This document shows positions 1-9,798 of a stretch of 32,513 nucleotides of DNA, in pieces. Under the pieces are notes generated by a model. That model ran no database searches, was not told the DNA's origin, and was given only the letters and a program-made list of their open reading frames with translations. The DNA lies in NCBI RefSeq assembly GCF_016428905.1, contig NZ_JAELTQ010000047.1, positions 1-32,513 of the forward strand, in the 5' to 3' direction. The DNA comes from Dyella sp. ASV24. Lineage in GTDB: Bacteria; Pseudomonadota; Gammaproteobacteria; Xanthomonadales; Rhodanobacteraceae. The translations under genes and the position numbers were made by a program. Numbering within the stretch: position 1 is the stretch's first letter; each line of letters begins with the position of its first letter.

Positions 1-1
1 C

Positions 2-1156
2 GGCATGAATCCGCTGGTGCAGGCGGCCAGTCCTTTGCTGCTGCTTGGCGTGCAACTGAGGCACAGCGCCACGCCGCCCAATGCGACGCATCTGCGTGAG
101 CAGGCGGTGGTGCAGGTGCATAAGTTCGAGCACCGGGCGAACGAGGCCGGCATTTCCGCACAGACGATGACCGCGGCTCGCTACGTGTTGTGCACCATGC
201 TCGACGAGGCCGTACTCAGCGCGCCGTGGGGTGAGCAGAGCGGCTGGTCGCAGAAGACGCTTCTGGTGACGTTCCACGGCGAGAGTTACGGCGGCGAGAA
301 GTTCTTTCTCATCCTTGACCGGCTGTGCAACGACTTCGCGACGCATATCGACCTGATCGAGTTGATGTATGCCTGCCTGGCGCTCGGTTTTTCCGGGCGC
401 TATCAGGTGGAGGCCGGCGGCCGCGCCAAGCTGGCTGACCTGCAGGAGTCGCTCTATCGCCAGATCAAGGCAAAGCGCCCGCCGTCTGCCGAAGAGCTTG
501 CGCCGCATTGGCGAGGCATTGAGGATCGTCGCAACCCGCTGATGCGCTACGTGCCGCTATGGGTGGTGGGCGTTGCCGCTGCCGCCGTGCTGGTGGGCGT
601 TTTCCTGTATTTCCATGTACGACTGAATGCACTGTCTGCACCGTTGAGCGCACAGGCGGCACGCATCGGGCTGTCGTCGGCTGTGCCGCCTGCGGACAAT
701 GCGCGGCCCGTGCCAGCGCATAAGACGCTCAAGGAGCTGTTGGCCGCCGAAATCCAGGCGGGGCAGCTTGGTGTCGACGAGCAATCGGACGGAAAGGAAC
801 TGCTGCGCCTCAACGCCGCGACCATGTTCTCCTCCGGCGGCACGGATGTTGATGCGTCGCAGTTGCCGCTACTGCGGAAGATCGCCGAGGCGCTCAACCA
901 GGTGCCCGGTCGAGCCATCGTGGTGGGTCATACAGATGACCAGCCGATACGCTCACTGAAGTTCAAGGACAACTATGAGCTGTCCGCAGCGCGTGCAAAG
1001 GCCGTCAGCACCATCCTCGCCCAGTCCCTGGACAACCCGGCGCGGCTCGAATCCAGTGGTGCTGGCGATTCGCAGCCCATAGCACGCCCGCCGGAGCTGC
1101 CCGCCAATCGCACGCGCAATCGCCGCGTCGAGATCTTGTACCTTCCTGGGAGTTGA
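2..1156 (+). CDS. tssL: T6SS baseplate-anchor protein TssL (DotU/IcmH) with C-terminal OmpA domain, 5' partial
   Basis: TssL is the inner-membrane protein that, with TssM and TssJ, anchors the type VI secretion apparatus. The N-terminal cytoplasmic DotU region begins with the family signature NPLVQAASPLL. One membrane segment lies at about bases 540-630 (VPLWVVGVAAAAVLVGVF). A periplasmic OmpA/MotB-like peptidoglycan-binding domain fills about 800-1150, with the usual ELSAARAKAV and NRTRNRRVEI motifs. The ATG at 5 sits right at the family signature, whereas relatives usually carry residues before it and the frame stays open to base 2, so the true start is probably outside the window. The stop is 3 bases before tssM. 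The peptidoglycan-binding domain is fused here, while other systems supply it as a separate protein. The family call is firm; only the start is uncertain. Confidence 0.95.
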   Translation, partial: GMNPLVQAASPLLLLGVQLRHSATPPNATHLREQAVVQVHKFEHRANEAGISAQTMTAARYVLCTMLDEAVLSAPWGEQSGWSQKTLLVTFHGESYGGEKFFLILDRLCNDFATHIDLIELMYACLALGFSGRYQVEAGGRAKLADLQESLYRQIKAKRPPSAEELAPHWRGIEDRRNPLMRYVPLWVVGVAAAAVLVGVFLYFHVRLNALSAPLSAQAARIGLSSAVPPADNARPVPAHKTLKELLAAEIQAGQLGVDEQSDGKELLRLNAATMFSSGGTDVDASQLPLLRKIAEALNQVPGRAIVVGHTDDQPIRSLKFKDNYELSAARAKAVSTILAQSLDNPARLESSGAGDSQPIARPPELPANRTRNRRVEILYLPGS

Positions 1157-1159
1157 GCC

Positions 1160-4100
1160 GTGAAGAACATCCTCTCACTGCTCAAGGCAGGGTGGTTCAT
1201 CACCCTCGTGGGCGTTGTGCTGCTGGCCCTGCTGATTTGGCTGGCAGGCCCTTACCTCGGCTTCGGCGCCGCACAACCTTTGGCCAGTGTCCAGGCGCGT
1301 CTGGTGCTGATTGTGCTGCTGGTCGTTGTATGGGCAGCGTGGCTGCAGATCCAGCAACTTCGTGCGCGCCACCGGCAGCAACAGCTATCCCAGGAGATCT
1401 CGGGTCACGACGCGCGCAGCGCGCAGGATAGTGGCGACCGCAGCGCCGCCGAGCGGATGCAACTGCAGGCGCGATTCCAGGAGGCGGTGGACACCCTGCG
1501 CAAGACGCGTCGCGGTGGCGCCAATCTCTACACCTTGCCTTGGTACGTGGTGATTGGTCCGCCGGGATCGGGCAAGAGTACGTTGCTGCAGCATTCGGGC
1601 CTGCAGTTTCCGTTGTCCGAGCGCTTCGGCAAGCAGGCGGTGCGGGGGATTGGTGGCACCCGCAACTGCGACTGGTGGTTCACGGATGAGGCGGTATTCC
1701 TGGATACCGCTGGCCGCTACACCACGCAAGATTCCGACCGTGGCGCGGATGCGTCCGCGTGGAGTGAGTTCCTCAAGCTGCTTCGTCGTTATCGGCGTCG
1801 ACGCCCAGTGAATGGCGTCATCGTTACGGCGAGTCTGTCTGACCTGCTGACGATGGACGAAGCCAGCCGCGACGAGCACGTGCACCTGATTCGCCGACGC
1901 CTTGACGAGCTGGTAGAACATCTGCGCATCAGCGTGCCGGTGTACCTGGTATTCACCAAGTGCGATCTGGTGGCTGGATTCACTGAGTATTTTGACGATC
2001 TCAACCCAGAGCAACGCAGCCAGGTGTGGGGTGTGTCCTTTCCCGTCGGCAAGACCATGGACGGGGGCGCGGCGCGCATGTTCGCCGACGAGTTCCGGCT
2101 CCTGCTGGACCGTCTCAACACACGCCTGCTGGATCGCCTGCATAGTGAGCGCGATCGCAACCGTCGCGCAGCCATCCTGACTTTTCCGCAGCAATTCAGT
2201 TCGCTCGGTGATGTGGCGCGACAGTTCGTGGAGGGTGTATTCAACGGCCATGCCTACGGCGCACCCTTGTTGTTGCGCGGCGCGTACTTCACCTCGGGCA
2301 CACAGGAAGGCACACCGATCGACCGCATGATGGGGGCGGTAGCGCGGACGTTCGGGCTGGAAGCTTCGCGCGTGCACACGCCGGGTGCGCAGAGCCGCAC
2401 TTTCTTCGTGGAACGCCTGCTCAAGGGCGTGCTGTTCAAGGAATCCGGCTTTGCCGGAACCAATCCGGCGCTGGAGCGCCGCAAGTTGCTGCTGCACGCC
2501 GCCTTATACCTCGCTGTCATCGCTGGCACGTTGCTGTTCGTGCTGGGTTTTGCGGGGAGCTACGCGCGCAATAGCAGCTATCTGTCGCAGGTGCAGACAG
2601 CCCTTAAAGACCTCCCGGATCAGGCGGACATGTCCGGTGCGCACGACCAGAAGACGTATTTCGCCCTTGCTCTGCAGCGGCTGGAGAGTATGTCCAGCGT
2701 GGTGGATATCGCACAGCAGTATCGCGGGCAGGTGCCGCTGTCGATGCGATTCGGGCTGTACCAGGGGCGTGCCGTGGGCAGCGAGCTGCAAGACGCCTAC
2801 GTGCGTGAACTGAACGGACTGCTGTTGCCCGGTATTGCAGCACAGTTCCGAGCTGGGCTGGCTGCCCATGCGTCCGAGCCCCAGGCCTTGTACTACTACC
2901 TCAAGGCCTACCTGATGTTGGGCCAGCCCAAGCGCGGCAAGGTGGACGAGCTGGCCGCGTTGACCCAATTGGAATGGCGACGCGTGTTTCCGGACGATCC
3001 GGTGCTACAGAAGACACTGGAGCGGCATTTTCAGGTGCTGCTGGACGATCCGGGCAAGCTGCGCGCCATCACCTTGGACAACGGTTTGGTGGAGCAGGCG
3101 CGCAACACGCTGCGCTCCGCCGATCTGGCCAGCCTGATCTACGGCAATCTGCAGCTCACCATGGAAGGCACGGATCGCGCGCCCGTGCAGCTCGATAAGG
3201 AACTGGGCCTGCTTGGCACGGTGTTCCGCCGCCGTAGCGGCACTCCGTTGTCACAACCGCTGCCGGCGCTCTACACCCAGCCGATGTTTGCGGAGGAGGC
3301 TAGCCAGGGTATCGACAAGGCCGTGGAGCGCTTTGCCAAGGACGATTGGGTGTTCGGTGCCCAGCCGATCGATGCGCTGCAGCGTGCGCGCCTGTCACAG
3401 CAGGTGCTTGCGCTCTACGAACAGGATTACATCAAGGCTTGGGATGCCTTGCTTGCCGATCTGCAGTTGCAGCAGGTGAGCGACATGCCGTCCGCCAGCG
3501 CCCTGGCGGCGAAATTGGCCGGACCCAGTTCACCGCTGAAGCTGTTGTTGAAGCTGGTGCGCGACAACACCAGTGACCTGATGCGCCAGCCGCCGCCCGA
3601 CGCAGCCGAGAACGCCGTGGCTGCCGCAGCCAGCGCCGCGCAGAAGAAGGCCACGAGCAATGCGTTGGCGGCGACCCTGGCCAAGGCGGCGGGCGGCAAG
3701 CCGGAGGCGACGACGGACAAGCCAGGGCAGGCGATCAGTGACCATTTCGAAACGCTCAACAAACTCAGCGAAGGTGCGCCTGGTGCAGCACCGATCGATC
3801 AGACACTCGCCGCGCTGGATCAGCTGAGCAAGACCATGCTGACCATGACGGACTTCAGCAATGCGGCCGGCCAGCCCAATCCGCAGCTGCTGCTTGCGCG
3901 CCAACAGGCCTCGCAGTTGCCGCCGCCGGTATCGGATTGGGTGGGTTCGCTTGCCGGCAAGAGCGAGGCGCTGGTGGCTTCCGGTGCGAAGGGCGCGCTG
4001 GATGATCAGTTCCAGCAAGCCGTGGCCAAGGATTGTGGAGACTTCATCCGCGGACGTTATCCGTTCACCCCGGACAGTCGCACCGACATTCCCGTGCAGA

Positions 4101-4678
4101 ACTTCGGTGAGATGTTCGGTTACGGTGGCCGGTTCGACACGCTGTACAAGCAGAGCCTGGACAAACTGATCGACGCCACCGGCAAGACATGGCGCTGGAA
4201 AGATAGTCCAGGCGTGGTTCCTGGCTCGCCAGCCATGCTGGCCCAGTTGCAGGCGGCCGATCGCATCAAGCAGATGTACTTCCGCGGCGCGAATCTCCCT
4301 GAGGTGGATTTCACCGTGCTCACGCCGGTGCTCGACGCGGGCATTGCGCGACTGGTGGTCGACGTCGACGGACAGAAGTACGACTACCAACCCGGTGGTG
4401 CGTCCAGCATGGCGATGAAATGGCCGGGTCCGACACCGGGGCACGTCACCGTCGCCGCCTATGACGCCAGCGGGGGATTGCTGAGCAGTTTTGACTATCA
4501 GGGCGACTGGGCCTTCTTTCGTGCTCTGCAGGCCGCGCGGCTGCAGAAGCAGTCGGACCTTCGTTTCCTGGCTACGTTCGACTTTGGTGGTCGTGGCGCC
4601 AAGCTGAGCATCCAGGCGAGCAATTTGCGTAACCCGTTCCTCGCTGACGACGTGCAGCGCTTCCGCTGCGGTGGCTAG
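1160..4678 (+). CDS. tssM: T6SS membrane-complex protein TssM (IcmF family)
   Basis: TssM is the large inner-membrane component of the T6SS membrane complex; its periplasmic part bridges to TssJ in the outer membrane. The product is 1172 residues, normal for the family. Two N-terminal membrane helices (about residues 12-34 and 46-64) precede a cytoplasmic NTPase-like domain with an intact Walker A motif GPPGSGKST at about 133-141. A third helix lies near 442-465 (LYLAVIAGTLLFVLGFAG). The long periplasmic region ends in the IcmF C-terminal beta domain (MKWPGPTPGHVTV near 1095). An alanine-rich linker lies at about 815-855. The start is GTG, supported by GGGAG at 1149-1153 and the 3-base gap after tssL. 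The intact P-loop suggests an NTP-binding TssM, although some relatives work without one. Confidence 0.97.
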   Translation: MKNILSLLKAGWFITLVGVVLLALLIWLAGPYLGFGAAQPLASVQARLVLIVLLVVVWAAWLQIQQLRARHRQQQLSQEISGHDARSAQDSGDRSAAERMQLQARFQEAVDTLRKTRRGGANLYTLPWYVVIGPPGSGKSTLLQHSGLQFPLSERFGKQAVRGIGGTRNCDWWFTDEAVFLDTAGRYTTQDSDRGADASAWSEFLKLLRRYRRRRPVNGVIVTASLSDLLTMDEASRDEHVHLIRRRLDELVEHLRISVPVYLVFTKCDLVAGFTEYFDDLNPEQRSQVWGVSFPVGKTMDGGAARMFADEFRLLLDRLNTRLLDRLHSERDRNRRAAILTFPQQFSSLGDVARQFVEGVFNGHAYGAPLLLRGAYFTSGTQEGTPIDRMMGAVARTFGLEASRVHTPGAQSRTFFVERLLKGVLFKESGFAGTNPALERRKLLLHAALYLAVIAGTLLFVLGFAGSYARNSSYLSQVQTALKDLPDQADMSGAHDQKTYFALALQRLESMSSVVDIAQQYRGQVPLSMRFGLYQGRAVGSELQDAYVRELNGLLLPGIAAQFRAGLAAHASEPQALYYYLKAYLMLGQPKRGKVDELAALTQLEWRRVFPDDPVLQKTLERHFQVLLDDPGKLRAITLDNGLVEQARNTLRSADLASLIYGNLQLTMEGTDRAPVQLDKELGLLGTVFRRRSGTPLSQPLPALYTQPMFAEEASQGIDKAVERFAKDDWVFGAQPIDALQRARLSQQVLALYEQDYIKAWDALLADLQLQQVSDMPSASALAAKLAGPSSPLKLLLKLVRDNTSDLMRQPPPDAAENAVAAAASAAQKKATSNALAATLAKAAGGKPEATTDKPGQAISDHFETLNKLSEGAPGAAPIDQTLAALDQLSKTMLTMTDFSNAAGQPNPQLLLARQQASQLPPPVSDWVGSLAGKSEALVASGAKGALDDQFQQAVAKDCGDFIRGRYPFTPDSRTDIPVQNFGEMFGYGGRFDTLYKQSLDKLIDATGKTWRWKDSPGVVPGSPAMLAQLQAADRIKQMYFRGANLPEVDFTVLTPVLDAGIARLVVDVDGQKYDYQPGGASSMAMKWPGPTPGHVTVAAYDASGGLLSSFDYQGDWAFFRALQAARLQKQSDLRFLATFDFGGRGAKLSIQASNLRNPFLADDVQRFRCGG

Positions 4679-4682
4679 GCCC

Positions 4683-5432
4683 ATGACCACTGCCGACGCC
4701 GCGGGATTCTTTGGCAAGTTGCCCAGTGCGGGTGATTTCGTGCAGCGCCGTTTGCCGGTCGCTTTCGTGGATGCCTGGGATCGGCATTTCGAGTACGCCA
4801 TGGCCGCGCTTCCCGATGCGCTTGGCGGCGCTTGGAAACACAGTTTTCAGGCAGCTCCGGCATGGCGCTTCATGTTGCCGGCGGGCGTATGCGGTGGTCA
4901 CGCCATGGCCGGCGTGATGTTGCCATCGGGCGATCGCGTCGGTCGCTGCTTTCCCTTGGTGATCGCCACGCGTATTCCGCATGCACCCGGGCAGGGTGCG
5001 TGGCACGACGACAAGGGTTGGTATGCACAGGCCGAGCGCATGGGCGTCGACGCGTCAACCGATCCCGCATGGGGCGTGGAGTTGTTCGACGCGCAGGTGC
5101 GCACGCTGATCGACCTCTCCGACGAAACCGCCATACCGGGCCGTCATCCGCCGATCGAGGTGGACTGGAGTGCCGCCGAACACTGGCGCTTCCCGCTGCC
5201 GCGCCACGCCGACGCGACCCCCACACTGCTGGGCTGGTGGTCGCGACTCGGTGAGCTGCCGCAGCCATGGTGCCTGTGGTGGTCCGGTGGTGGTGCCCGC
5301 GTGCCGGCCAGTGTGCTTGCCACGAAAGGGTTGCCGGCCCCGGAAGCTTTTGCAGGTTTCATCGACGCTACGCACGCCGGCGCCGCCTGGCGCTCGCCGG
5401 ATGCCCTGAAGCCTTCGGAGGCACATCCATGA
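4683..5432 (+). CDS. tagF: T6SS regulator TagF
   Basis: TagF is a cytoplasmic post-translational repressor of T6SS assembly in systems with threonine-phosphorylation control; in Pseudomonas aeruginosa it acts on Fha1 independently of PpkA. The 249-residue product opens with the typical N-terminal stretch GFFGKLPSAGDFVQRRLP. It carries further family motifs such as WDRHFEYAM near residue 30 and GWWSRLGELPQPWCLWWSGG near 180-200. The ATG at 4683 was chosen because it lies just after the tssM stop at 4678. The stop at 5430-5432 overlaps the pppA start at 5429, which implies translational coupling. TagF and PppA are fused in some other bacteria, which fits their joint role here. Confidence 0.93.
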   Translation: MTTADAAGFFGKLPSAGDFVQRRLPVAFVDAWDRHFEYAMAALPDALGGAWKHSFQAAPAWRFMLPAGVCGGHAMAGVMLPSGDRVGRCFPLVIATRIPHAPGQGAWHDDKGWYAQAERMGVDASTDPAWGVELFDAQVRTLIDLSDETAIPGRHPPIEVDWSAAEHWRFPLPRHADATPTLLGWWSRLGELPQPWCLWWSGGGARVPASVLATKGLPAPEAFAGFIDATHAGAAWRSPDALKPSEAHP

Positions 5433-6142
5433 TGACGCGGTATCAGTCCGCTGGGCGCACGGTGACCGGCAAGGTCCGGGCACACAATGAGGATGCGATC
5501 CTGCTGCGCGACGAAGCGGGCCTATGGGTTGTGGCGGATGGCCTTGGCGGGCATGCGGCCGGCGACTATGCCAGCTCGATGATCGTCGAGCGGCTGGCCG
5601 CTCTGCCACGCCAGGGCAATGTCGTCGACTTCATCGAGGCGATCGAAGATGAGTTGCAGCGCATCAACGGTGACCTGCTGCAATCCGCGGCCGCGCGAGG
5701 CGTCGATCTGATCGGCTCCACGGTGGTGGTGCTGGTGTACGACGAGGAATACATGTTGTGCGGCTGGGTCGGCGACAGTCGGGCCTATTGCTACGAAGAT
5801 GGTCAGTTGCGCCAGATCACCCGCGACCACGTGCATGGCGTGAAAGACGATGTGACGCAGATCCACCACGCCGCACCAACGCCTTCGCCCGGTGCGCTGA
5901 CGCGTGCGGTTGGTGCGGAGCCGCAGCTGTTCGTCGACTGGGTGGTGGCCGGTACGCAGCCCGGCACGCAGTTTGTGCTGTGTACCGATGGAATCAACAA
6001 GGAAATGTCAGACGCCGAGCTGGATGACGCCTGTCGTCGTGTGCAGGAACCGGCGGCCTTGGTGGCTCGTCTGTTCGATCTGGCAATGAGCCGGGCGGCG
6101 CGCGACAACGTCTCCGCCGTCATCGTGCGCCTGGAGGAATGA
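5429..6142 (+). CDS. pppA: T6SS PP2C-type Ser/Thr phosphatase PppA
   Basis: This is a PPM/PP2C-family metal-dependent protein phosphatase of 237 residues, expected to oppose the kinase PpkA by dephosphorylating its T6SS targets (Fha in well-studied systems). The metal-binding motifs are visible in order: RAHNEDA near residue 18, VVADGLGGHAAG near 34, GWVGDSRAY near 112, CTDGI near 187 and RDNVSAVIV near 225. The start is one of two adjacent ATGs (5429 or 5432), preceded by GGAG at 5417-5420 and overlapping the tagF stop. The stop overlaps an ATG of the following kinase frame at 6139. The arrangement tagF-pppA-ppkA is that of a complete phospho-switch. No Fha gene is visible in the window. Confidence 0.95.
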   Translation: MMTRYQSAGRTVTGKVRAHNEDAILLRDEAGLWVVADGLGGHAAGDYASSMIVERLAALPRQGNVVDFIEAIEDELQRINGDLLQSAAARGVDLIGSTVVVLVYDEEYMLCGWVGDSRAYCYEDGQLRQITRDHVHGVKDDVTQIHHAAPTPSPGALTRAVGAEPQLFVDWVVAGTQPGTQFVLCTDGINKEMSDAELDDACRRVQEPAALVARLFDLAMSRAARDNVSAVIVRLEE

Positions 6143-6144
6143 CC

Positions 6145-9100
6145 ATGGCCGTACCACGCGCACTGCCCCTGACGGAGCTAGTGGAAGAATTTCGCGCCGG
6201 ACGCGTTGCCTTGCCTGCGTTGCTTGAGGCAGTCAAAGCGCGTGGCGTGCTGGACGAGGCCGACTATCGCGCTGAGGTGCTGCAACTGGAACGGATGCGT
6301 GATGCCGGCGAGCTGGATGCTGATGTGGTACTTGCACTGATTGCCCGTCTGGGCGCCATGCGGATTATCGCCGCGCGCGCACCAGCGGATCCCGACGTTA
6401 CCGTGGTGATGCCCACCGCCAAGCCGCCGCAAACGCCGGATCCCGAGCTGACTATCGTGCAGGTGCCATCGTCCTCAGCAGCAGACGACGAGATGACGGT
6501 GGTCAAGCCGCAGGCCCATGGGCCCAGGCAAGCAGAACCTGGCCCCGGAGATACATCGACGCACGGCACCACCAGCAGCCTGTCCAGCCTGGGGAGCTGG
6601 GAGAGCATCGCGGCGAAGGAGGGTGGCGATTACGTCACTGTGGGCTCGTTGTTGAAGGGGCGTTTTCACCTGGAGCGGGAGCTGGGTCGTGGCGGCATGG
6701 GCGTGGTCTATCTGGCGAAGGACGAACGCAAGGTAGAGGCCCGCGACCGCGACCCCTATGTCGCGGTGAAGGTGTTGAATGACGAATTTCGCCGTCATCC
6801 CGATTCGCTGATTGCCCTGCAACGGGAGTCACGCCGCTCGCAGCTGCTGGCGCACGACAATATCGTGCGCGTATTCGACTTCGACAAGGATCGCACCATC
6901 GTCTTCATGACGATGGAGTACATCGACGGTTCGGACCTGAAGAGCCTGATCCGTGAGCGCGCCTACAACGGCATGCCGCTGGCCAAGGCCCGTCCGTTGA
7001 TCGAGGGCATGGCACGCGCATTGGGACGTGCGCACGCCGCCGGCATCGTGCATTCGGACTTCAAGCCCGGCAACGTGATGGTGACGCGTGAAGGCGTGCC
7101 CAAGGTGTTCGACTTCGGCATCGCCCGCGCCGGCAAGTTCGCCGGGGATGCATCGGGCGAACAGACGCTGTTTGACGCCGGCACGCTGGGCGCGTTGACG
7201 CCGGCCTATGCAAGCCTGGAGATGATCCGCGGTAGCGAGCCATCACCCAGTGATGACATCTATGCGCTGGGGTGCGTGTGTTTCGAGCTGCTGACCGGCA
7301 AACACCCCTTCGACAAGGTCAGTGCGGAGGTGGTGCAGAAAGAGGGGCGGAAGCCACCTGCCGTGCCGGGGCTGACCCGTCGCCAGCACAAGACACTGTG
7401 CGACAGCGTGGCGTTGACCAGCGATCAACGCTTGAAGAGTGCCGAGGCGCTGATCGAAGGGCTGCGCGAAGTAAGCCTGAAAGAACGCATGGGCCCCTAT
7501 GTGGTCGGTGGTTCGCTCGCACTGGTTCTGCTGGTGGCCGGCGGCTGGGGCGTAAGCCGCTACATGCACAGTCATCACATCGCCAAGGTCATCGCGAGTT
7601 TCTCTGCCACGGGTAAGCAGCGCTATGCGAATGAAATGCAAGCCATGCAGGCACTCGCCACACTGGACGAGGACGACCGTAAGCGCGTCATCATTGATCA
7701 GGGCGACGCCATCCAGAGTTACCTGCTCAGCCGTATCGACGCCTACTGGCAGCCGTCGCAGCAACGATTTGATTACGCGGGTGCCCAGCGCGTGTTGGCC
7801 CTGCGGGATCAGCTTCGCCTGTACTCGCCAGCGCTGGACATGAAGCGTGGCGAGCTGGAGCAGCAGCGCAATGAACTGCTCAACACGCTGGATACCCAGT
7901 TGACCCGGCAGATCAACGCGGAGGCGATCTTCGAGAACCAGCCCGACAATGTCGTGACCACACTGGCGCAAATTCGCGCTGTGGATCCCGGCAGCGCACT
8001 GCTGAAGAACGCCGAACTTGAGCTGAAGTACGACACCGCCATCGGCCAATCACTGGCCGCCGACCGGCTTGACGAGGCAAAGCAACGGTTGGTGCTGGCC
8101 ACCAAGCTTTTCCCCGGCTCCGCCCGGCTGCAGCAGCGTGGCGCACAACTGGCGGCGGACGAACAGCTTGCCTCGCTGCAGCAGATCGCGACAGCGGCAC
8201 AGGCAGCACAGGGCACGCAGAGCCTGGCGGACGCGCGTCGTGAGCTCGCCGATCTTCTGGCCAAACCCACCAGCAACATGGATTGGGAGACGGCTGTCAC
8301 GCGGGCTGCCGCTCCGCTGAAGAGCGACAATGCACCCGAAACGCAACGCCTGTTCGATGCCCTGGGCAATGCGGTGGCGGATGAAGCGTCGAAGGTCACC
8401 GACCCGATGCAGGCACAACGCACGTTGGCGTGGGTGAATTTTGGCCTGCAATATGTGCCGCGCTCGTCTCGATTGCTTGAGCAGCGCAGCCGGTTGGATG
8501 GACTGCAGAAACAGCTGGAAGCCCAGCTCGCCAAGGACAGCATTGCGGCAGAGATCGACTCACGCATTGAGTCGATGCGCCGTGCGGCAGCAGCCAATGA
8601 CGTCGCCAAGGCACAGGAATCGCTGGACCGTGTGCGCACCCTGCAGGCCAATCATCCCTTCCTGGCCAACGAGGGGCCACAGTTGTTGGCGACGGCCTAC
8701 CTTGGTCAGGCGCGGGACGCGTTTCAGCGCGGGCGTTATCAGGGCGCAGCGGACATCACAGGGCAGGGCGTTCGTGTACTGGGCAGCCGCGCCGATCTGC
8801 GTAGCGCGCGTGATCGCTATGTTTTCGTGTCCGACTTGATGCAAGGAGGCACGAGTGCGCTGAGCGACGCGGACTATGAGCGCCTGAAAAAGCAGCTGGC
8901 CGATCTACGCAAGACGGATAGTGCGGCCATGGAAGGGCTTGAGACGGACATGAAGCAGCGTGGGCAGTTGCCGCAAGGCTCGTTCTCCGCACGATTGGAA
9001 GCACGCAAGCCGGCAGCGGCACCGACAACCGCACCAGCAACGGCAAGCTCAGTCGCTCCAGTGGCAGCGTCAGCCACCAATGCCCCTGCGGCGCAGACGG

Positions 9101-9798
9101 CCAAATCTACCGCCGCGGCGACAGCGGTCGCGCAAACGCCAACCACGAAAACCAACGCGGCCACGGGTCCGGACCCTTGTGGTGATCCAGCGCTGGTTGG
9201 CGCGGGCAAGGTCTGCTCCGATGCGATCGATGGCAAGCGTGGCCCCTCGTTGGTCGTGGTGCCTGGGGTGGGTAGCGGCGCCGCATATGCGATGTCGCGC
9301 GCGGAGATCACGGTCAATGATTACAACCGCTTCTGCGCGGCTAGTGGGCAGTGCCATGCCATTACCGTGGACGACCCCGAACTTGGCAGCCTGCCCGTGA
9401 GCAATATCAGCCTGGGGCAAGCCAAGGCGTACGCCGCCTGGCTCTCCAGTAGCACCGGCTTCACCTATCGCTTGCCGACCGATGCCGAATGGCTGCATGC
9501 CGCGCAGGCCGGCCAGAGCTGGAAGCAGTCGGAAGACAGCAACTGCATCCCGCCGACCAGCCAAGGTGCCGATGTTGCCGGTGCGCCGGTGGCGGCGCGG
9601 GGGCGCGAACCCAATCCATGGGGGCTGGTCAACATGTCGGGAAACGTATGGGAGTGGGTGACCAGTGACGGTGCCACGCTGGTGCGTGGCGGCAGCTTCA
9701 ACAGCTATTGGTCCGACTGCACGGTGGAGGCTCGCCGCACGGATAGCGGTGCCCCGCAGAAAGACGTGGGCTTCCGTGTACTTCGGGAGCTCAAATGA
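6145..9798 (+). CDS. ppkA: T6SS transmembrane Ser/Thr kinase PpkA with C-terminal SUMF1/FGE-like domain
   Basis: This is a 1217-residue kinase that by family knowledge activates the T6SS. After an N-terminal region comes a Hanks-type kinase domain (about residues 170-440): G-loop GRGGMGVVY near 181, VAVK lysine near 208, catalytic loop HSDFKPGN at about 303-310, and DFG at about 323-325. A membrane helix follows at about 452-474 (GGSLALVLLVAGGWGV). Next comes a long helical, repeat-like periplasmic stalk (about 480-930) and an Ala/Thr-rich linker (about 955-1010). The end (about 1033-1217) is an FGE-sulfatase/SUMF1-type fold with YRLPTDAEW, NPWGLVNMSGNVWEWV, LVRGGSF and GFRVLREL. The start at 6145 has GGAGG at 6133-6137 seven bases upstream; an ATG at 6139 is an alternative. 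Pseudomonas PpkA instead carries a von Willebrand A domain. The HRD arginine is replaced by serine. Confidence 0.93.
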   Translation: MAVPRALPLTELVEEFRAGRVALPALLEAVKARGVLDEADYRAEVLQLERMRDAGELDADVVLALIARLGAMRIIAARAPADPDVTVVMPTAKPPQTPDPELTIVQVPSSSAADDEMTVVKPQAHGPRQAEPGPGDTSTHGTTSSLSSLGSWESIAAKEGGDYVTVGSLLKGRFHLERELGRGGMGVVYLAKDERKVEARDRDPYVAVKVLNDEFRRHPDSLIALQRESRRSQLLAHDNIVRVFDFDKDRTIVFMTMEYIDGSDLKSLIRERAYNGMPLAKARPLIEGMARALGRAHAAGIVHSDFKPGNVMVTREGVPKVFDFGIARAGKFAGDASGEQTLFDAGTLGALTPAYASLEMIRGSEPSPSDDIYALGCVCFELLTGKHPFDKVSAEVVQKEGRKPPAVPGLTRRQHKTLCDSVALTSDQRLKSAEALIEGLREVSLKERMGPYVVGGSLALVLLVAGGWGVSRYMHSHHIAKVIASFSATGKQRYANEMQAMQALATLDEDDRKRVIIDQGDAIQSYLLSRIDAYWQPSQQRFDYAGAQRVLALRDQLRLYSPALDMKRGELEQQRNELLNTLDTQLTRQINAEAIFENQPDNVVTTLAQIRAVDPGSALLKNAELELKYDTAIGQSLAADRLDEAKQRLVLATKLFPGSARLQQRGAQLAADEQLASLQQIATAAQAAQGTQSLADARRELADLLAKPTSNMDWETAVTRAAAPLKSDNAPETQRLFDALGNAVADEASKVTDPMQAQRTLAWVNFGLQYVPRSSRLLEQRSRLDGLQKQLEAQLAKDSIAAEIDSRIESMRRAAAANDVAKAQESLDRVRTLQANHPFLANEGPQLLATAYLGQARDAFQRGRYQGAADITGQGVRVLGSRADLRSARDRYVFVSDLMQGGTSALSDADYERLKKQLADLRKTDSAAMEGLETDMKQRGQLPQGSFSARLEARKPAAAPTTAPATASSVAPVAASATNAPAAQTAKSTAAATAVAQTPTTKTNAATGPDPCGDPALVGAGKVCSDAIDGKRGPSLVVVPGVGSGAAYAMSRAEITVNDYNRFCAASGQCHAITVDDPELGSLPVSNISLGQAKAYAAWLSSSTGFTYRLPTDAEWLHAAQAGQSWKQSEDSNCIPPTSQGADVAGAPVAARGREPNPWGLVNMSGNVWEWVTSDGATLVRGGSFNSYWSDCTVEARRTDSGAPQKDVGFRVLRELK

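Noticed and set aside
1385-4801. Long minus-strand open frames opposite tssM
   Set aside because: They have no domain features and arise from GC-rich codons of the real gene on the other strand.
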